Shown here: in pieces, positions 39,756-49,478 of the stretch
Layout: every line of letters starts with the position of its first letter
Numbering within the stretch: position 1 is the first letter of the stretch
Source of the DNA: an uncultured Cryomorphaceae bacterium
GTDB lineage: Bacteria; Bacteroidota; Bacteroidia; Flavobacteriales_G; Salibacteraceae
DNA length: 54,427 nucleotides
Direction: 5' to 3'
Assembly (NCBI GenBank): GCA_913056155.1
Contig: CAJXMT010000002.1
Location: forward strand, 1-54,427
Program-made: the position numbers and the translations under genes
Notes under the pieces: model-generated
The model's database searches: none
What the model was told of the DNA's origin: nothing
The model's input: only the letters and a program-made list of their open reading frames with translations

Positions 39756-41765
39756 ATGATTGTTTTGGGTTATTGCTGTAAATGGTTTTCTCGTACTATA
39801 CTGCCGGTTGTGTTTATTCAACTGTTGTTTTCTTGGGAGCTGAGGGCTCAAAACAAAAGTGAGTATGAGGGAGCTTATACATTGAAGGGAGACTCCATTC
39901 CGGGTAAATGCGTTTATGAGTTTGAATTGATAAACGGTGATACCGTCAAGCAAGGCCGGTTTTCATATAATCGCACTTTGTCTGTTAAGCAAGAATCAAG
40001 ATTTGAAGCTGTTGAATTTAAAGGGGATTACGCCGGTAATTCGAAAACCGGCAACTGGGTGTACGGTCTCAAATCTTTTACCCCCGTTAATGAGCCGCTG
40101 GTTAACGATTACTCCGTAGTTTATGAAGCGCGAGGCACAGAAAAAAGCATTCAAGCCGAGTTTGATAACGACCGGGCTTCGGGCGAATGGATCTCTCGGG
40201 AGCTGAAAGTGGATTCGGGACAGGTGGTTGACACACTTTTTACGGCAAAAGCAAATTTTTTAAACGGAGGATTTGCAGGAGGATTTGAGGGCGGCAATGC
40301 TCAATTAAAAATGACCGGTCAGTTTAGCAGTGAAGGACTTTTAAACGGTATTTGGAGTTTTGAACACGAAAATTGCATCGAGGAAAGGGAATTTGACAAC
40401 GGCGTTATGATTCAGCACCGGTTCAAGGTTGATAACAATACTTACGAATTGAATTACATCAGTGTAACGACTGAGGACTCAGTTAGTGAAAACCGGCTGC
40501 GGGAGGTAGAAGTCTCTCGCGATTATTTCAAAATTCTCACATCTGACCGTTTTCGGCTTAATGTGAATGAAGGTTCTGAAAAAAATACGGATCGCATATT
40601 AAGTTGGAGACAATTGAGCAATGAGAATCTCAGTGCTGCTTTACAGAGCTTTCAAATGGAATCGGGTAGAGCGATATGGAATCAATTACCGGGAAGTGAC
40701 AGCATTCAAAATCCGCGTGTAAAACTAATCCTTTATCCTTATGATAATCAAGAGCAAGAGCACTTAAAAAGTATTGAACGGAAAGCCGAGGCATCATTAA
40801 AAACAATTCGTGAGTTTTATGAAGATGCGCAAGTAGATATATCGCGCCACTCCTATGAAGATATTGCTTATTATTTTGCAGTATTCAAACGCTATAAACC
40901 CATATTGGAGAAAGTAGTTGAGGTGGCGGGAAAATTTAATTCAAAGTCGTTCCGATTTATCAACAGGGCGATTGTATTCCCCGAGTTTTTTAACGATGAT
41001 CAACCCGAGAGTGAAATTCAATTTGAATTTGATGATCAAAAAATGCAACGCGAACATGACTTTCCCGATGCACTTAAGTCGGATGCCGCGTACCACAATG
41101 AATGGTTGGAGTTTACTTCTTCCGCTGCTGAAGATGTAAGTCGAATTAACGCAGAGGTGGATAAAATACTCGAGAAGTATAAAAAAGAAAAGCGCTTGAA
41201 AGAAGTTGAGGAGAAGTTAGTGAAAGCAGGCGATACGGTTTTAGCACTTTATAAAGGGGAAATAGAGGGTGTCGAACTCAATAACTACCACAAACAAGCC
41301 GCTGAAAAGGTGATACTGTTTGTAGAAAACACTTATAGAAACTACGGCATGGAAAGTACTGAAAACAGACTTAAATCAGCAGACTCAATAATGACCTGTT
41401 TCAAAAACCTGGTTAACTTGTTTCGCGCTCAAGACAAATTACCGGGTCAACTAAACCGTTTGGATGAACTCTATACGCGTACTGTTTGGAATCCTTATAC
41501 TATGACCGACATGGAGGAGCGCCTCAAGGAACGGATCTACAATGCTTTTGAAAAAGACGTGTTGCCGGGGTTTTTAAATCGACTTGTAACCGAGGTGAAC
41601 TGTTATGAGGTGAGCAGAGATATTAATGAGTTTGAAAAAATTTACCGATTAATGGTGAAGTTGCGCGAGCAAGATACAAAAGATACAGAGCGACAGCTTA
41701 AAAAAGCCTCAGGTTCAAAAGAAAGAGCCGAGTTATTGTTGAACCTCATTCCAAATCGCCAATAA
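39756..41765 (+). CDS. Uncharacterised exported protein with MORN-like N-terminal half and helical C-terminal half
   Basis: Signal peptide; repeated F(K/E)GxYxGNxKTGxW-type segments then K/E-rich helices. Confidence 0.6.
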   Translation: MIVLGYCCKWFSRTILPVVFIQLLFSWELRAQNKSEYEGAYTLKGDSIPGKCVYEFELINGDTVKQGRFSYNRTLSVKQESRFEAVEFKGDYAGNSKTGNWVYGLKSFTPVNEPLVNDYSVVYEARGTEKSIQAEFDNDRASGEWISRELKVDSGQVVDTLFTAKANFLNGGFAGGFEGGNAQLKMTGQFSSEGLLNGIWSFEHENCIEEREFDNGVMIQHRFKVDNNTYELNYISVTTEDSVSENRLREVEVSRDYFKILTSDRFRLNVNEGSEKNTDRILSWRQLSNENLSAALQSFQMESGRAIWNQLPGSDSIQNPRVKLILYPYDNQEQEHLKSIERKAEASLKTIREFYEDAQVDISRHSYEDIAYYFAVFKRYKPILEKVVEVAGKFNSKSFRFINRAIVFPEFFNDDQPESEIQFEFDDQKMQREHDFPDALKSDAAYHNEWLEFTSSAAEDVSRINAEVDKILEKYKKEKRLKEVEEKLVKAGDTVLALYKGEIEGVELNNYHKQAAEKVILFVENTYRNYGMESTENRLKSADSIMTCFKNLVNLFRAQDKLPGQLNRLDELYTRTVWNPYTMTDMEERLKERIYNAFEKDVLPGFLNRLVTEVNCYEVSRDINEFEKIYRLMVKLREQDTKDTERQLKKASGSKERAELLLNLIPNRQ

Positions 41766-41767
41766 GA

Positions 41768-42604
41768 ATGGAAAGGGTAATTAGGGGAACAGCGGTTTTT
41801 ATTTTTGCATTTTGTTGGGCAATGAACGGCTTCTCGCAGAAAACAAGTGATTTAACTATTGCACCTCAATCTCCGAGTTCTCAATTTGAAACCCCGGAAA
41901 CATTTACCTGGTTGGGAAACTACGGTACTTTTCGCATTGCTGAAGATTTTTTTGTAACCGGTGAATTGCACATCAGGCGTACTGAACATGACGGGGTGGA
42001 CTATGTGGGCAGGCAGGCTCAGATTTATAACCGCTGGGGAGTGAAATGGAATCCCAATAAAAATTTTCAGGCTACTTTGGGGGGTGTTTTAAGGCTCGAT
42101 TTTACTCCCGATCCCGGCAATGACGATTTGAATTACCTGATTTTAGAACCGCGTATTTGGCATGAATACCTGTTTGCCCAACCTTTTGCCCGTATGATGG
42201 TATACCACCGCTTGCGGTTTGAACATCGATGGAGCTCGAATCACGTGCCCGGCAGCGATTGGAATTACAGAAACCGATTTCGGTATATGGTTATGATGAA
42301 AATCCCACTCAATAATACCAAACTCACCCCGGGAACCGTTTATTTTTATCCCAGTGCGGAGTTGATTATGCAAAGCGGTAAAATCGTAAAAAACAGCCCG
42401 ATGGAGGACTTGCGGTTGCTTCCCGCATTGGGTTATATTTACAATCCTCGAATCAGCTTTTCAGCCGGTATGATGTACACAACCGGTCAAAGAGTTCAAA
42501 ACGATATGTTCCGAACTCGCTGGGTAGCTCGGTTCAATACCTACATTTCTTTGGACTTCAGGAAACCGGAGAATAAAATTCCGGAGGTCAACATTTTGGA
42601 TTAA
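41768..42604 (+). CDS. DUF2490-like outer membrane protein
   Basis: Signal peptide; FTWLGNYGTFRIAEDFFVTGELHIRRTEHDG...RLRFEHRWSSN...NYRNRFRYMVMMKIPLN. Confidence 0.65.
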   Translation: MERVIRGTAVFIFAFCWAMNGFSQKTSDLTIAPQSPSSQFETPETFTWLGNYGTFRIAEDFFVTGELHIRRTEHDGVDYVGRQAQIYNRWGVKWNPNKNFQATLGGVLRLDFTPDPGNDDLNYLILEPRIWHEYLFAQPFARMMVYHRLRFEHRWSSNHVPGSDWNYRNRFRYMVMMKIPLNNTKLTPGTVYFYPSAELIMQSGKIVKNSPMEDLRLLPALGYIYNPRISFSAGMMYTTGQRVQNDMFRTRWVARFNTYISLDFRKPENKIPEVNILD

Positions 42605-42670
42605 TTTCCTGCCTATGTTATTAATGCGCAGTAAAATGAGTCTTAACAGCCCCCGGGAACGTCTTATCTT

Positions 42671-42678
42671 TATATTTG
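42671..42678 (+). promoter_or_regulatory. Candidate -7 element TATATTTG upstream of MORN protein gene
   Basis: Exact TAnnTTTG 22 bp before ATG 42700. Confidence 0.4.
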
Positions 42679-42699
42679 TGCAGTAAATGAGTCACTTTT

Positions 42700-43626
42700 A
42701 TGGAAAAATCTCAGCATCAACCGGTAAGTTTTTCAAGACTTTTTAAGTACCCCGTTTTTCGGGTGTATTTTATATTCTCTATTGTGGTACTGTTGTTTTT
42801 GGGAGCCCTGCTGTATATGGGAATGCCTGATGATAAACAATTAAAGAGCGCCTTGAAAGGAAAAGATGCTGAAATTAATGAACTTCAAGAGGAAATAGAA
42901 GTACTTGAAATATTGAATGCGGCCGACGAGCAATTAATCGTGAGCGGCGATTATGACCAAGCCATTGCCCAATACAACCAATTGCGGCAAAACACCCGAA
43001 ATGAAAAGCTGCAAAATTTACTTTCGGTCAGAACCCAAAACGCCGATTCGCTCAAAAATTATTTCAAAAATAACCGTGGTCAGAGCCAACAGAAGGATTA
43101 CCGCTTAGCCAAGCAGGAGGAAAAAATTACGGTTCTGAAAGAAAGGTTAGACAGCTTGAAAGAAGTGAAAAGCACTATTGCCGAAAACTACGGCGATACA
43201 TTATCTGAATTACGCCAAGAAGCCATGGTGTTGCGTCAAAAACTCAATCAAAAAGAAAAAGTGAAAGTGCTTCAATTTAAAAGCTCAAACGGGCAAACTG
43301 TACACTACCTCGGCGAAGTTGAAGATGGTAAGGCCAACGGCGGGGGTGTGGGCATTTGGACTACCGGCAGCATCTACAAAGGCGACTGGAAAGACAACAG
43401 AAGACACGGTAAAGGAACTATTGAAAGCCAAAACGGTGAGCGCTATGAAGGGGAATGGAAAGATGGAGTGCGAGAAGGTGAGGGCGAATACTTTTGGCCG
43501 AGCGGCGAGCGCTATGACGGCGAGTGGAAAGAGAATAAACGGCACGGTCAAGGCACCCTTTACGACCGTGATAACAACGTGCAATACGAAGGCAAATGGA
43601 AAAACGACAAACCGGTAAAGTCCTAG
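42700..43626 (+). CDS. Membrane-anchored coiled-coil protein with C-terminal MORN repeats
   Basis: TM segment VYFIFSIVVLLFLGALLYM, coiled coil, then IYKGDWKDNRRHGKGTIESQNGERYEGEWKDGVREGEGEYFWPSGERYDGEWKENKRHGQGTLY. Confidence 0.85.
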   Translation: MEKSQHQPVSFSRLFKYPVFRVYFIFSIVVLLFLGALLYMGMPDDKQLKSALKGKDAEINELQEEIEVLEILNAADEQLIVSGDYDQAIAQYNQLRQNTRNEKLQNLLSVRTQNADSLKNYFKNNRGQSQQKDYRLAKQEEKITVLKERLDSLKEVKSTIAENYGDTLSELRQEAMVLRQKLNQKEKVKVLQFKSSNGQTVHYLGEVEDGKANGGGVGIWTTGSIYKGDWKDNRRHGKGTIESQNGERYEGEWKDGVREGEGEYFWPSGERYDGEWKENKRHGQGTLYDRDNNVQYEGKWKNDKPVKS

Positions 43627-43712
43627 CGGGATAAAACTTTACCGGGGCTAAATGAACGTGCGTTTTGTTACCAATATTGAATAATCAAAGCGCTGATTGT
43701 GCAGCGCCCGGC

Positions 43713-43729
43713 AAAAGCCGTTTTACGGC
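43713..43729 (-). terminator. Weak terminator overlapping the 43723 stop codon
   Basis: Minus strand GCCGT-AAA-ACGGC followed by TTTT. Confidence 0.4.
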
Positions 43730-44532
43730 CCCAATATGCCAATCGAGATATTGAATAAAATCAGGCTTTGTGTATTTACCCTCTTCTTCATCCGCAGTGT
43801 ACTTTCTTCAATGAATGATGCCTCCTTACCATGGCTGTCTGAATCGGAAAAGAGGAAAAATGGGTACGCATCAAAAACGAATGAGCTTAAACCTCGAACC
43901 ATATTAAAAAGGTCGAGTTCCAAGCTATATGAAACGGGAATTCGATCAAACAGTATTTTTTGCCGGCCCAAACGCAAACCGGCATAAAAATTAAACCGAG
44001 AGTCTGTTTTAAACTCAACAGTTTGTTGAGAATCAATTTCTCTGCGGGCTGTTAAGATATCATCGCGAAAATTAGATTTATTTACTTTTACAAAGGCCGA
44101 CCAGAATGCTCCTACCGGCGCTATGGTTTTATAAAAGCGAGTATATCTTAATTCAGCACTTAAAACGCGTATTTGATGGAATTTCGCATTATACCACCTG
44201 TCAAAATTTTGTGAGTTTTCAGCATCTCTTAAACGGGTACCCGGGTTTATGCCCGTGAGCCCGTAACCCAATGCGGCACCGATTAACGACTTACGGCCGG
44301 TTTGATACTGAAAAGCTATGCGGTGAGAAGAGTTTAAAGATACACCGTCTTCAAAAAGCACATTGTCATTGGCATTGGGGTATAAAAGATTTGGGGTTGT
44401 TACAAATTCGTATTGAATAGACAACGGCTTACCCAAATACCCATGCGATTGACCGGTGGCTTTATGCGCCGAGACAATCAAACACACTACCGCCACTATT
44501 TGGAATAGATGCATTGAAGTATGTTTTTCCAT
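43723..44532 (-). CDS. Uncharacterised exported protein, 'HGYLGKP' family, copy 2 (barrel-like)
   Basis: Signal peptide then SHGYLGKPLSIQYEF; C-terminus ILFNISIGILGP; paralog of 46327-47145. Confidence 0.65.
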   Translation of the reverse strand: MEKHTSMHLFQIVAVVCLIVSAHKATGQSHGYLGKPLSIQYEFVTTPNLLYPNANDNVLFEDGVSLNSSHRIAFQYQTGRKSLIGAALGYGLTGINPGTRLRDAENSQNFDRWYNAKFHQIRVLSAELRYTRFYKTIAPVGAFWSAFVKVNKSNFRDDILTARREIDSQQTVEFKTDSRFNFYAGLRLGRQKILFDRIPVSYSLELDLFNMVRGLSSFVFDAYPFFLFSDSDSHGKEASFIEESTLRMKKRVNTQSLILFNISIGILGP

Positions 44533-44670
44533 AACAGTTTGAGTGTTCGATTTGGGAAATAGCGTTTATATGAACGCTATTTCCCAACACCGTTATCTCA
44601 TATATTTATGTGTGAAACTATTTAGTATTTTGGGTCATAGTTTTCTTTATAAGCGGTAAAAGTGAGTTCT

Positions 44671-46253
44671 TTATTCTTGAAATTGCATTTTTGTCAAGAA
44701 GAATAAATTTTTATAATTCAGTCCTCCCAATTTGACCTGTTCGTTGCCAAAGGTGATGTAATAATCTCCAAACCAGTGTTTCGTGCTTTTGCGAAACGTC
44801 TTTGTTCCCTCTTTTGTGGTTTCTTCCTCATAGGGGATGGGGCGTGTGGGTTTTGAAACTTCATCGGCCTTTCCGTAACGCTTTACAATTTCGTATCCAT
44901 TGGAATAGGTATAGGTTGAGTTGTAATCTTCACCAAAAGTTACATCTACCGTTTTACGAGTCTCAAAGTTTTTCAGGTTACCTAATGGAAAGGTCAAATC
45001 CCAAAGTAATTCACCTTCCCGATCAAAGGAAAGCATGGTAAAGCCCCAGTGAAGATTGCCGTTAAAAACACTTCGAGACCCGGAGGTTGTAGTCACACGT
45101 CTCGTTGTTGGTACGTAGTGCTCGAGTGTCACATGAAATTCGTCACCGCGAATAACCGGTTCGTAAACAAAAAAGTTTCTCAAATTATATCGCTCATCTT
45201 CGTCCTTAGAGAATTTTTTTTGGAAACTCTCTTGTGTATTGATCAAGTTTTCAAGAGTAGTTCGAAAAGATTGCATTTCACTGAACTTGTGAAATTTGAA
45301 TTTGGGATTATCGGGATCTGTTACATCACCAAAGTAAATGCCCTCATTGTTGCCGGTGCCCACAGCGTTTGTCCAATTGTCTTTTTCGCCGAGTTTCCTG
45401 TATGAGCCCACCATGAGCTCTTTATTGTTATGTGAGAATAATTCAGCGGAGTTTATGATGGCTACAGAAGGATCTACATTTATGTTTTCTTGCTCAATTG
45501 TATCTCCTTTGGCTATTTTTCGCTTGAAGAGGTACATTTCTTTTTTAGAAATAACGTTTTTATAAAATTGAGTCAGATTACCTGTCTCATCAATTTTACT
45601 GTCTAAATGCATAGAATAACTCTTCATTTTGGGAGCTGATTCATAAGTTTTGCCGCTCTTGATATCAAATGCCATCGAGTAGGGGTTGGACTTAAGCGCC
45701 CTGACCGGATTCCCGATATGGATTGTGATTTGAGCGTATGCGGCTAACTTCTGCGTGTATTACTGCCTCTTTGTCTTCCTGAAAAATAAAGTAAATCACC
45801 TGATTGTTTGAATTCGGATATAGCGAAGTTGGAGCCTTTAGGAAAGTGCATTTCCGTTTCTCCGGTTTCAATATCAACAAACAAGAGCTGAAACTTATTA
45901 TTGAAAGTTGGAAAACTAATTAAAAAATAAACCTTATTGTTTTCCTTATCTACAATATAGTCTGTAACTTTTCTGTTGCGAAGTGTCAAAACCTCATGAA
46001 ACCAAACAGCGTTCAAATCTTCATCATATTTCGTAAGCATCCATGTTCGCATTTGACCTTCGGGTCCTTTACGAAAATTGTTTGTTTCGCGCAAAACAAT
46101 GACCTCCTTACTTTCGGCTAAAGGAACCACCATGTGGTCTGATGTGGAAAATTGCATTTGTTTTTCTATACGCTTTACAATTTGATCTTCTTGAGCGTGA
46201 GAAGGAATTGAGAAGAAAAGTGTGATAAGCATGAATAATAACGGACGTTTCAT
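44671..46253 (-). pseudogene. Frameshift-split paralog of 49479-51119 (track ORFs 45744-46253 and 44671-45675)
   Basis: N-part ends ...EFKQSGDLLYFSGRQRGSNTRRS*; shifted frame reads QKLAAYAQITIHIGNPVRALKSNPYSMAFD, collinear with intact paralog RQMCMGYLMCSIYIFNPIKALKADPYTVAVD. Confidence 0.85.
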
Positions 46254-46326
46254 AATATTTAGATTTTAAATTGGAGTTAATAATAAAATGTTCTTTGTTG
46301 TTTTTGAGGAGTTATAAAAGTGTGAT

Positions 46327-47145
46327 TTATGGCCCTAAAATGCCTATTCCCATTTTAAAGAGAATACCCATGTGCGCAGCAATGCGGCTTTTAATAACCT
46401 TGTCCATTTCTTCGAGAAAGATATCACTTCTCACTTCTTGATCTGAGGGGTGGTCAAATTCGAAGAAGTCAACAATAGGGCGCGAATTGAATGTGTGCAC
46501 GTTAATGTTAAATTCAATTCCGTATCGAAACGAAAAACGATCAAAAATAACGCGTTGCTTACCCAATACGATACCGCCGTAGTATTGGGTGACGGGAGAC
46601 ATATATCTTAATCGAGGCGGTAAAGTGGGATCGGGATTGGCCCCGCGCTGCAGTTGTAACATGTCATTTTCAAATCCGCTGCGATTCATACCTATTTTAA
46701 AAGTTGTAAAATTACCTACAGGAGCTAATCCACCGTCAAATGTGGTGTAGCGCAATTCAAAAGTGAATATATCAACCTCTTGAAAAGGAGCTTGGTATGA
46801 AACAGAATTACGGCTGCCCGGGGGATTATCTTCAATAGAAAAACCCGCCGGGTCAACTCCGGTCTTGGTGTAGCCCGCCGCAAAACCAAGTTGTGATTTT
46901 CGGCTTATTTGGTACTCAATAACAGCCGTGTGTGTTTTTACTGCAGACAGTAAGTTACTTGTACCCCAACTATTATTTTTGGCATTGGGCTCAAAAAAGT
47001 TGGGTATAAAACCAAATTCATAATGGAACGATATCGGCTTACCTAAATAACCGTGGGTTTGGCATACGCTTTGGCTTGCTGTGAAGCAAAAGAAGCACAA
47101 TAAAGTGAGTGTAATACCTGATGGTATGGAAATGACTTTGCGCAT
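46327..47145 (-). CDS. Uncharacterised exported protein, 'HGYLGKP' family, copy 1
   Basis: Signal peptide then THGYLGKPISFHYEF; C-terminus LFKMGIGILGP. Confidence 0.65.
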   Translation of the reverse strand: MRKVISIPSGITLTLLCFFCFTASQSVCQTHGYLGKPISFHYEFGFIPNFFEPNAKNNSWGTSNLLSAVKTHTAVIEYQISRKSQLGFAAGYTKTGVDPAGFSIEDNPPGSRNSVSYQAPFQEVDIFTFELRYTTFDGGLAPVGNFTTFKIGMNRSGFENDMLQLQRGANPDPTLPPRLRYMSPVTQYYGGIVLGKQRVIFDRFSFRYGIEFNINVHTFNSRPIVDFFEFDHPSDQEVRSDIFLEEMDKVIKSRIAAHMGILFKMGIGILGP

Positions 47146-47153
47146 GAGCGGTG

Positions 47154-49409
47154 TTATTTTTTTTCTTTTTTAATTTGAAAAAATATATCGTAGAGGTGCT
47201 GTTTGAGAATGTCTTGACGGTCGCCGTCATTTATTTTGTTGGTTTGCACCAAAAGTGCCCCACCTGTATTGAGGTTAAACAAATAATTGAAGTGGATCGT
47301 GTTCTCGTTTTTCTTCAATAAATCATAAATGGCAATGGGCAAGCCGATGCAGGTAGAAGCAGTGATGCAGGCATTGTAGTACTCATAACTATCTTTTTTA
47401 CTGATACCGTGCAAAACGCCGGTGTAATAAAAATAATTAGTGTTGTACTCGGCGGTGTACTTTTTGGTTTCTTCGGCGCGACTCAACAAAATATCCAAAT
47501 TTTCGTGCTCGAGCCTCTCACTGAACCATTCATTTAAAAAAGCCAATCGGTTATAAGTGCTTGTTGAACCGGAGTTTAAGTTTTTCGAGTTGATTTTTGT
47601 GTAATCCAGTCCTGCTGCTGAAGCCGATTTTTTGATTTTATCGTAAAAATCAATTTGTTTTTGTTCCGATTTGAGAAAGCGTATTTTTTCATCGGTGTTA
47701 CTTCTAAAATCTACACTTACATAAAACGGATCTACAATCACAATATCGTCAATTCCCAGTTTTCGGCTGCCTGCCTCTACTTGACTATTGTTTTCTGTAA
47801 ATCTTTGCTTTTCATATTCAATTCTTTCCTTCCACGATAATTGCGACAGGTCTTTTTCTTCTCCTTTTTTAAAGTGTCTCTCGCAGTAGTCAAATCTTTT
47901 TGCAAAGTAAGAATCGGGATCCATGAGGCCAACAAAGGCGTAGCGGTAATATTCTTCAACCTTTGCCTTTTTTCGCAAGCGCTTAATTTTTTCGTACTTG
48001 CTCAGGTTTTCTAAATCCTCTTCACTTTCCTCCGCTTCTTGCTCTTCATCGGGGCGGGGTTCTGACTCAAAATAGGAAAGCGAAAGTTCATGATCGGTAA
48101 CTAAAGCCTTGATTGCGTCGTCAGTAAAGAGCTGTACGGCTTCGTCATCGGGGTATTCATTTTGAAGTTGAGTTAAATAGCGAGCCGCTAAGATGGACAA
48201 TTCCTTGTTGTCAATTTCATGTAAAAAATAGTAGACTTGCTGTATGTTACCCTCAATCTTCTTGTAATAAGGTAAAACTTCGCGTTTGCGGTCGTTGTGT
48301 TTGTATTTGGCCATAGCATACAGGGCTTTTCCCATACACAATTTGGCAAATCGGTTATCGGGAAAGGATTTTAAGTTGAGGTATGCGTTGTAAACGGCGT
48401 TTGCGTAATCACGGTTGGTGAGGTAAATGCCGCTCATTTCTAATCGCGCCATGTTGCGAACTTGGTGAAATCGCTCTTCAGATACGATGAAAGCTTTACC
48501 TTTTGCGTCGTAATCGAGCGATGCATCTATAAATTGTTCACGTCGTTTGCGCGTATTAGGGTGTGTACTTTTACTGTCGTCATAATCATCTGAGCGCTTA
48601 ATGCCCTGCAGCTCTTCCATAAAATACGCGTCGGGTAAAACATAATCGCCCGATTCAAAAAAGGATTTTTCAAAAACAACTTCATCGTAAGGCAAATAGG
48701 AGTACTGCATGACATCAAAAATCCCGAAACATTTTTCTGTTGAGTAATCGGTTTTAAGAATACGTTTTAACCCCATGTCATCCGCTTGAAATTCTTTTTC
48801 CTTCGAGTAACTGCTGAGCAGCGATATTTTATCGGCTTTTCGCAAATCTTTGAAAGATTCTCCTTTTCTTATTTCTGTGCTTTCTAAATGGCCGGCAAGT
48901 ACGTGCTCTTCAGTGTAGTGCGCTACTTCATGGCCTATGATGTAGGCCAGTTGAGCTTCGTTTTGCACTTGAGCCAGCATGCCCATATTTATAAAAACAT
49001 AACCTTGGTGCGTAGCAGCGGCATTTACGCTTGCATTTTTTGTTACAAAAAACGAGAGTTTCTTTCTCAATTCGGGTTCATCGGCTAAAATAACATCGGC
49101 AACATCATTGACATACCGGGTCAGGGGATCGCCAAAAAGCACCGTACCGCTCAATAAAAAGTTGTTGAGTTTGTAGTTGCTGCTCAACAAAAACTCTTCT
49201 TTTGATTTACGTGTTTGGCGTCTTTCATTTCCGGTGATGTCTTTTTCCAGTGCCTTTTCGTATTTCTCCCGTGAAAGCTTCAAAAAAACCTCAGGCACTT
49301 CCCCCTTGGCAATAACGGGGGTGTAATCTTTGTTGAATTCGGTTTTTTGGGCGTAAAGGCTTACGCTCAACAACCAAGCAGCCCAAAAAAGCAATGTATT
49401 TTTAATCAT
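47154..49409 (-). CDS. Exported M48-family metallopeptidase with long C-terminal region
   Basis: Signal peptide; AYIIGHEVAHYTEEHVLAGHLES (HExxH) and KEFQADDMGLKRIL third ligand region. Confidence 0.9.
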   Translation of the reverse strand: MIKNTLLFWAAWLLSVSLYAQKTEFNKDYTPVIAKGEVPEVFLKLSREKYEKALEKDITGNERRQTRKSKEEFLLSSNYKLNNFLLSGTVLFGDPLTRYVNDVADVILADEPELRKKLSFFVTKNASVNAAATHQGYVFINMGMLAQVQNEAQLAYIIGHEVAHYTEEHVLAGHLESTEIRKGESFKDLRKADKISLLSSYSKEKEFQADDMGLKRILKTDYSTEKCFGIFDVMQYSYLPYDEVVFEKSFFESGDYVLPDAYFMEELQGIKRSDDYDDSKSTHPNTRKRREQFIDASLDYDAKGKAFIVSEERFHQVRNMARLEMSGIYLTNRDYANAVYNAYLNLKSFPDNRFAKLCMGKALYAMAKYKHNDRKREVLPYYKKIEGNIQQVYYFLHEIDNKELSILAARYLTQLQNEYPDDEAVQLFTDDAIKALVTDHELSLSYFESEPRPDEEQEAEESEEDLENLSKYEKIKRLRKKAKVEEYYRYAFVGLMDPDSYFAKRFDYCERHFKKGEEKDLSQLSWKERIEYEKQRFTENNSQVEAGSRKLGIDDIVIVDPFYVSVDFRSNTDEKIRFLKSEQKQIDFYDKIKKSASAAGLDYTKINSKNLNSGSTSTYNRLAFLNEWFSERLEHENLDILLSRAEETKKYTAEYNTNYFYYTGVLHGISKKDSYEYYNACITASTCIGLPIAIYDLLKKNENTIHFNYLFNLNTGGALLVQTNKINDGDRQDILKQHLYDIFFQIKKEKK

Positions 49410-49478
49410 ATTTCTATTCTTGTTTTTTTTCGGTCAGAACCGATGTGCGGGGTTCGGTTCTGAATATAGAGATACCGA

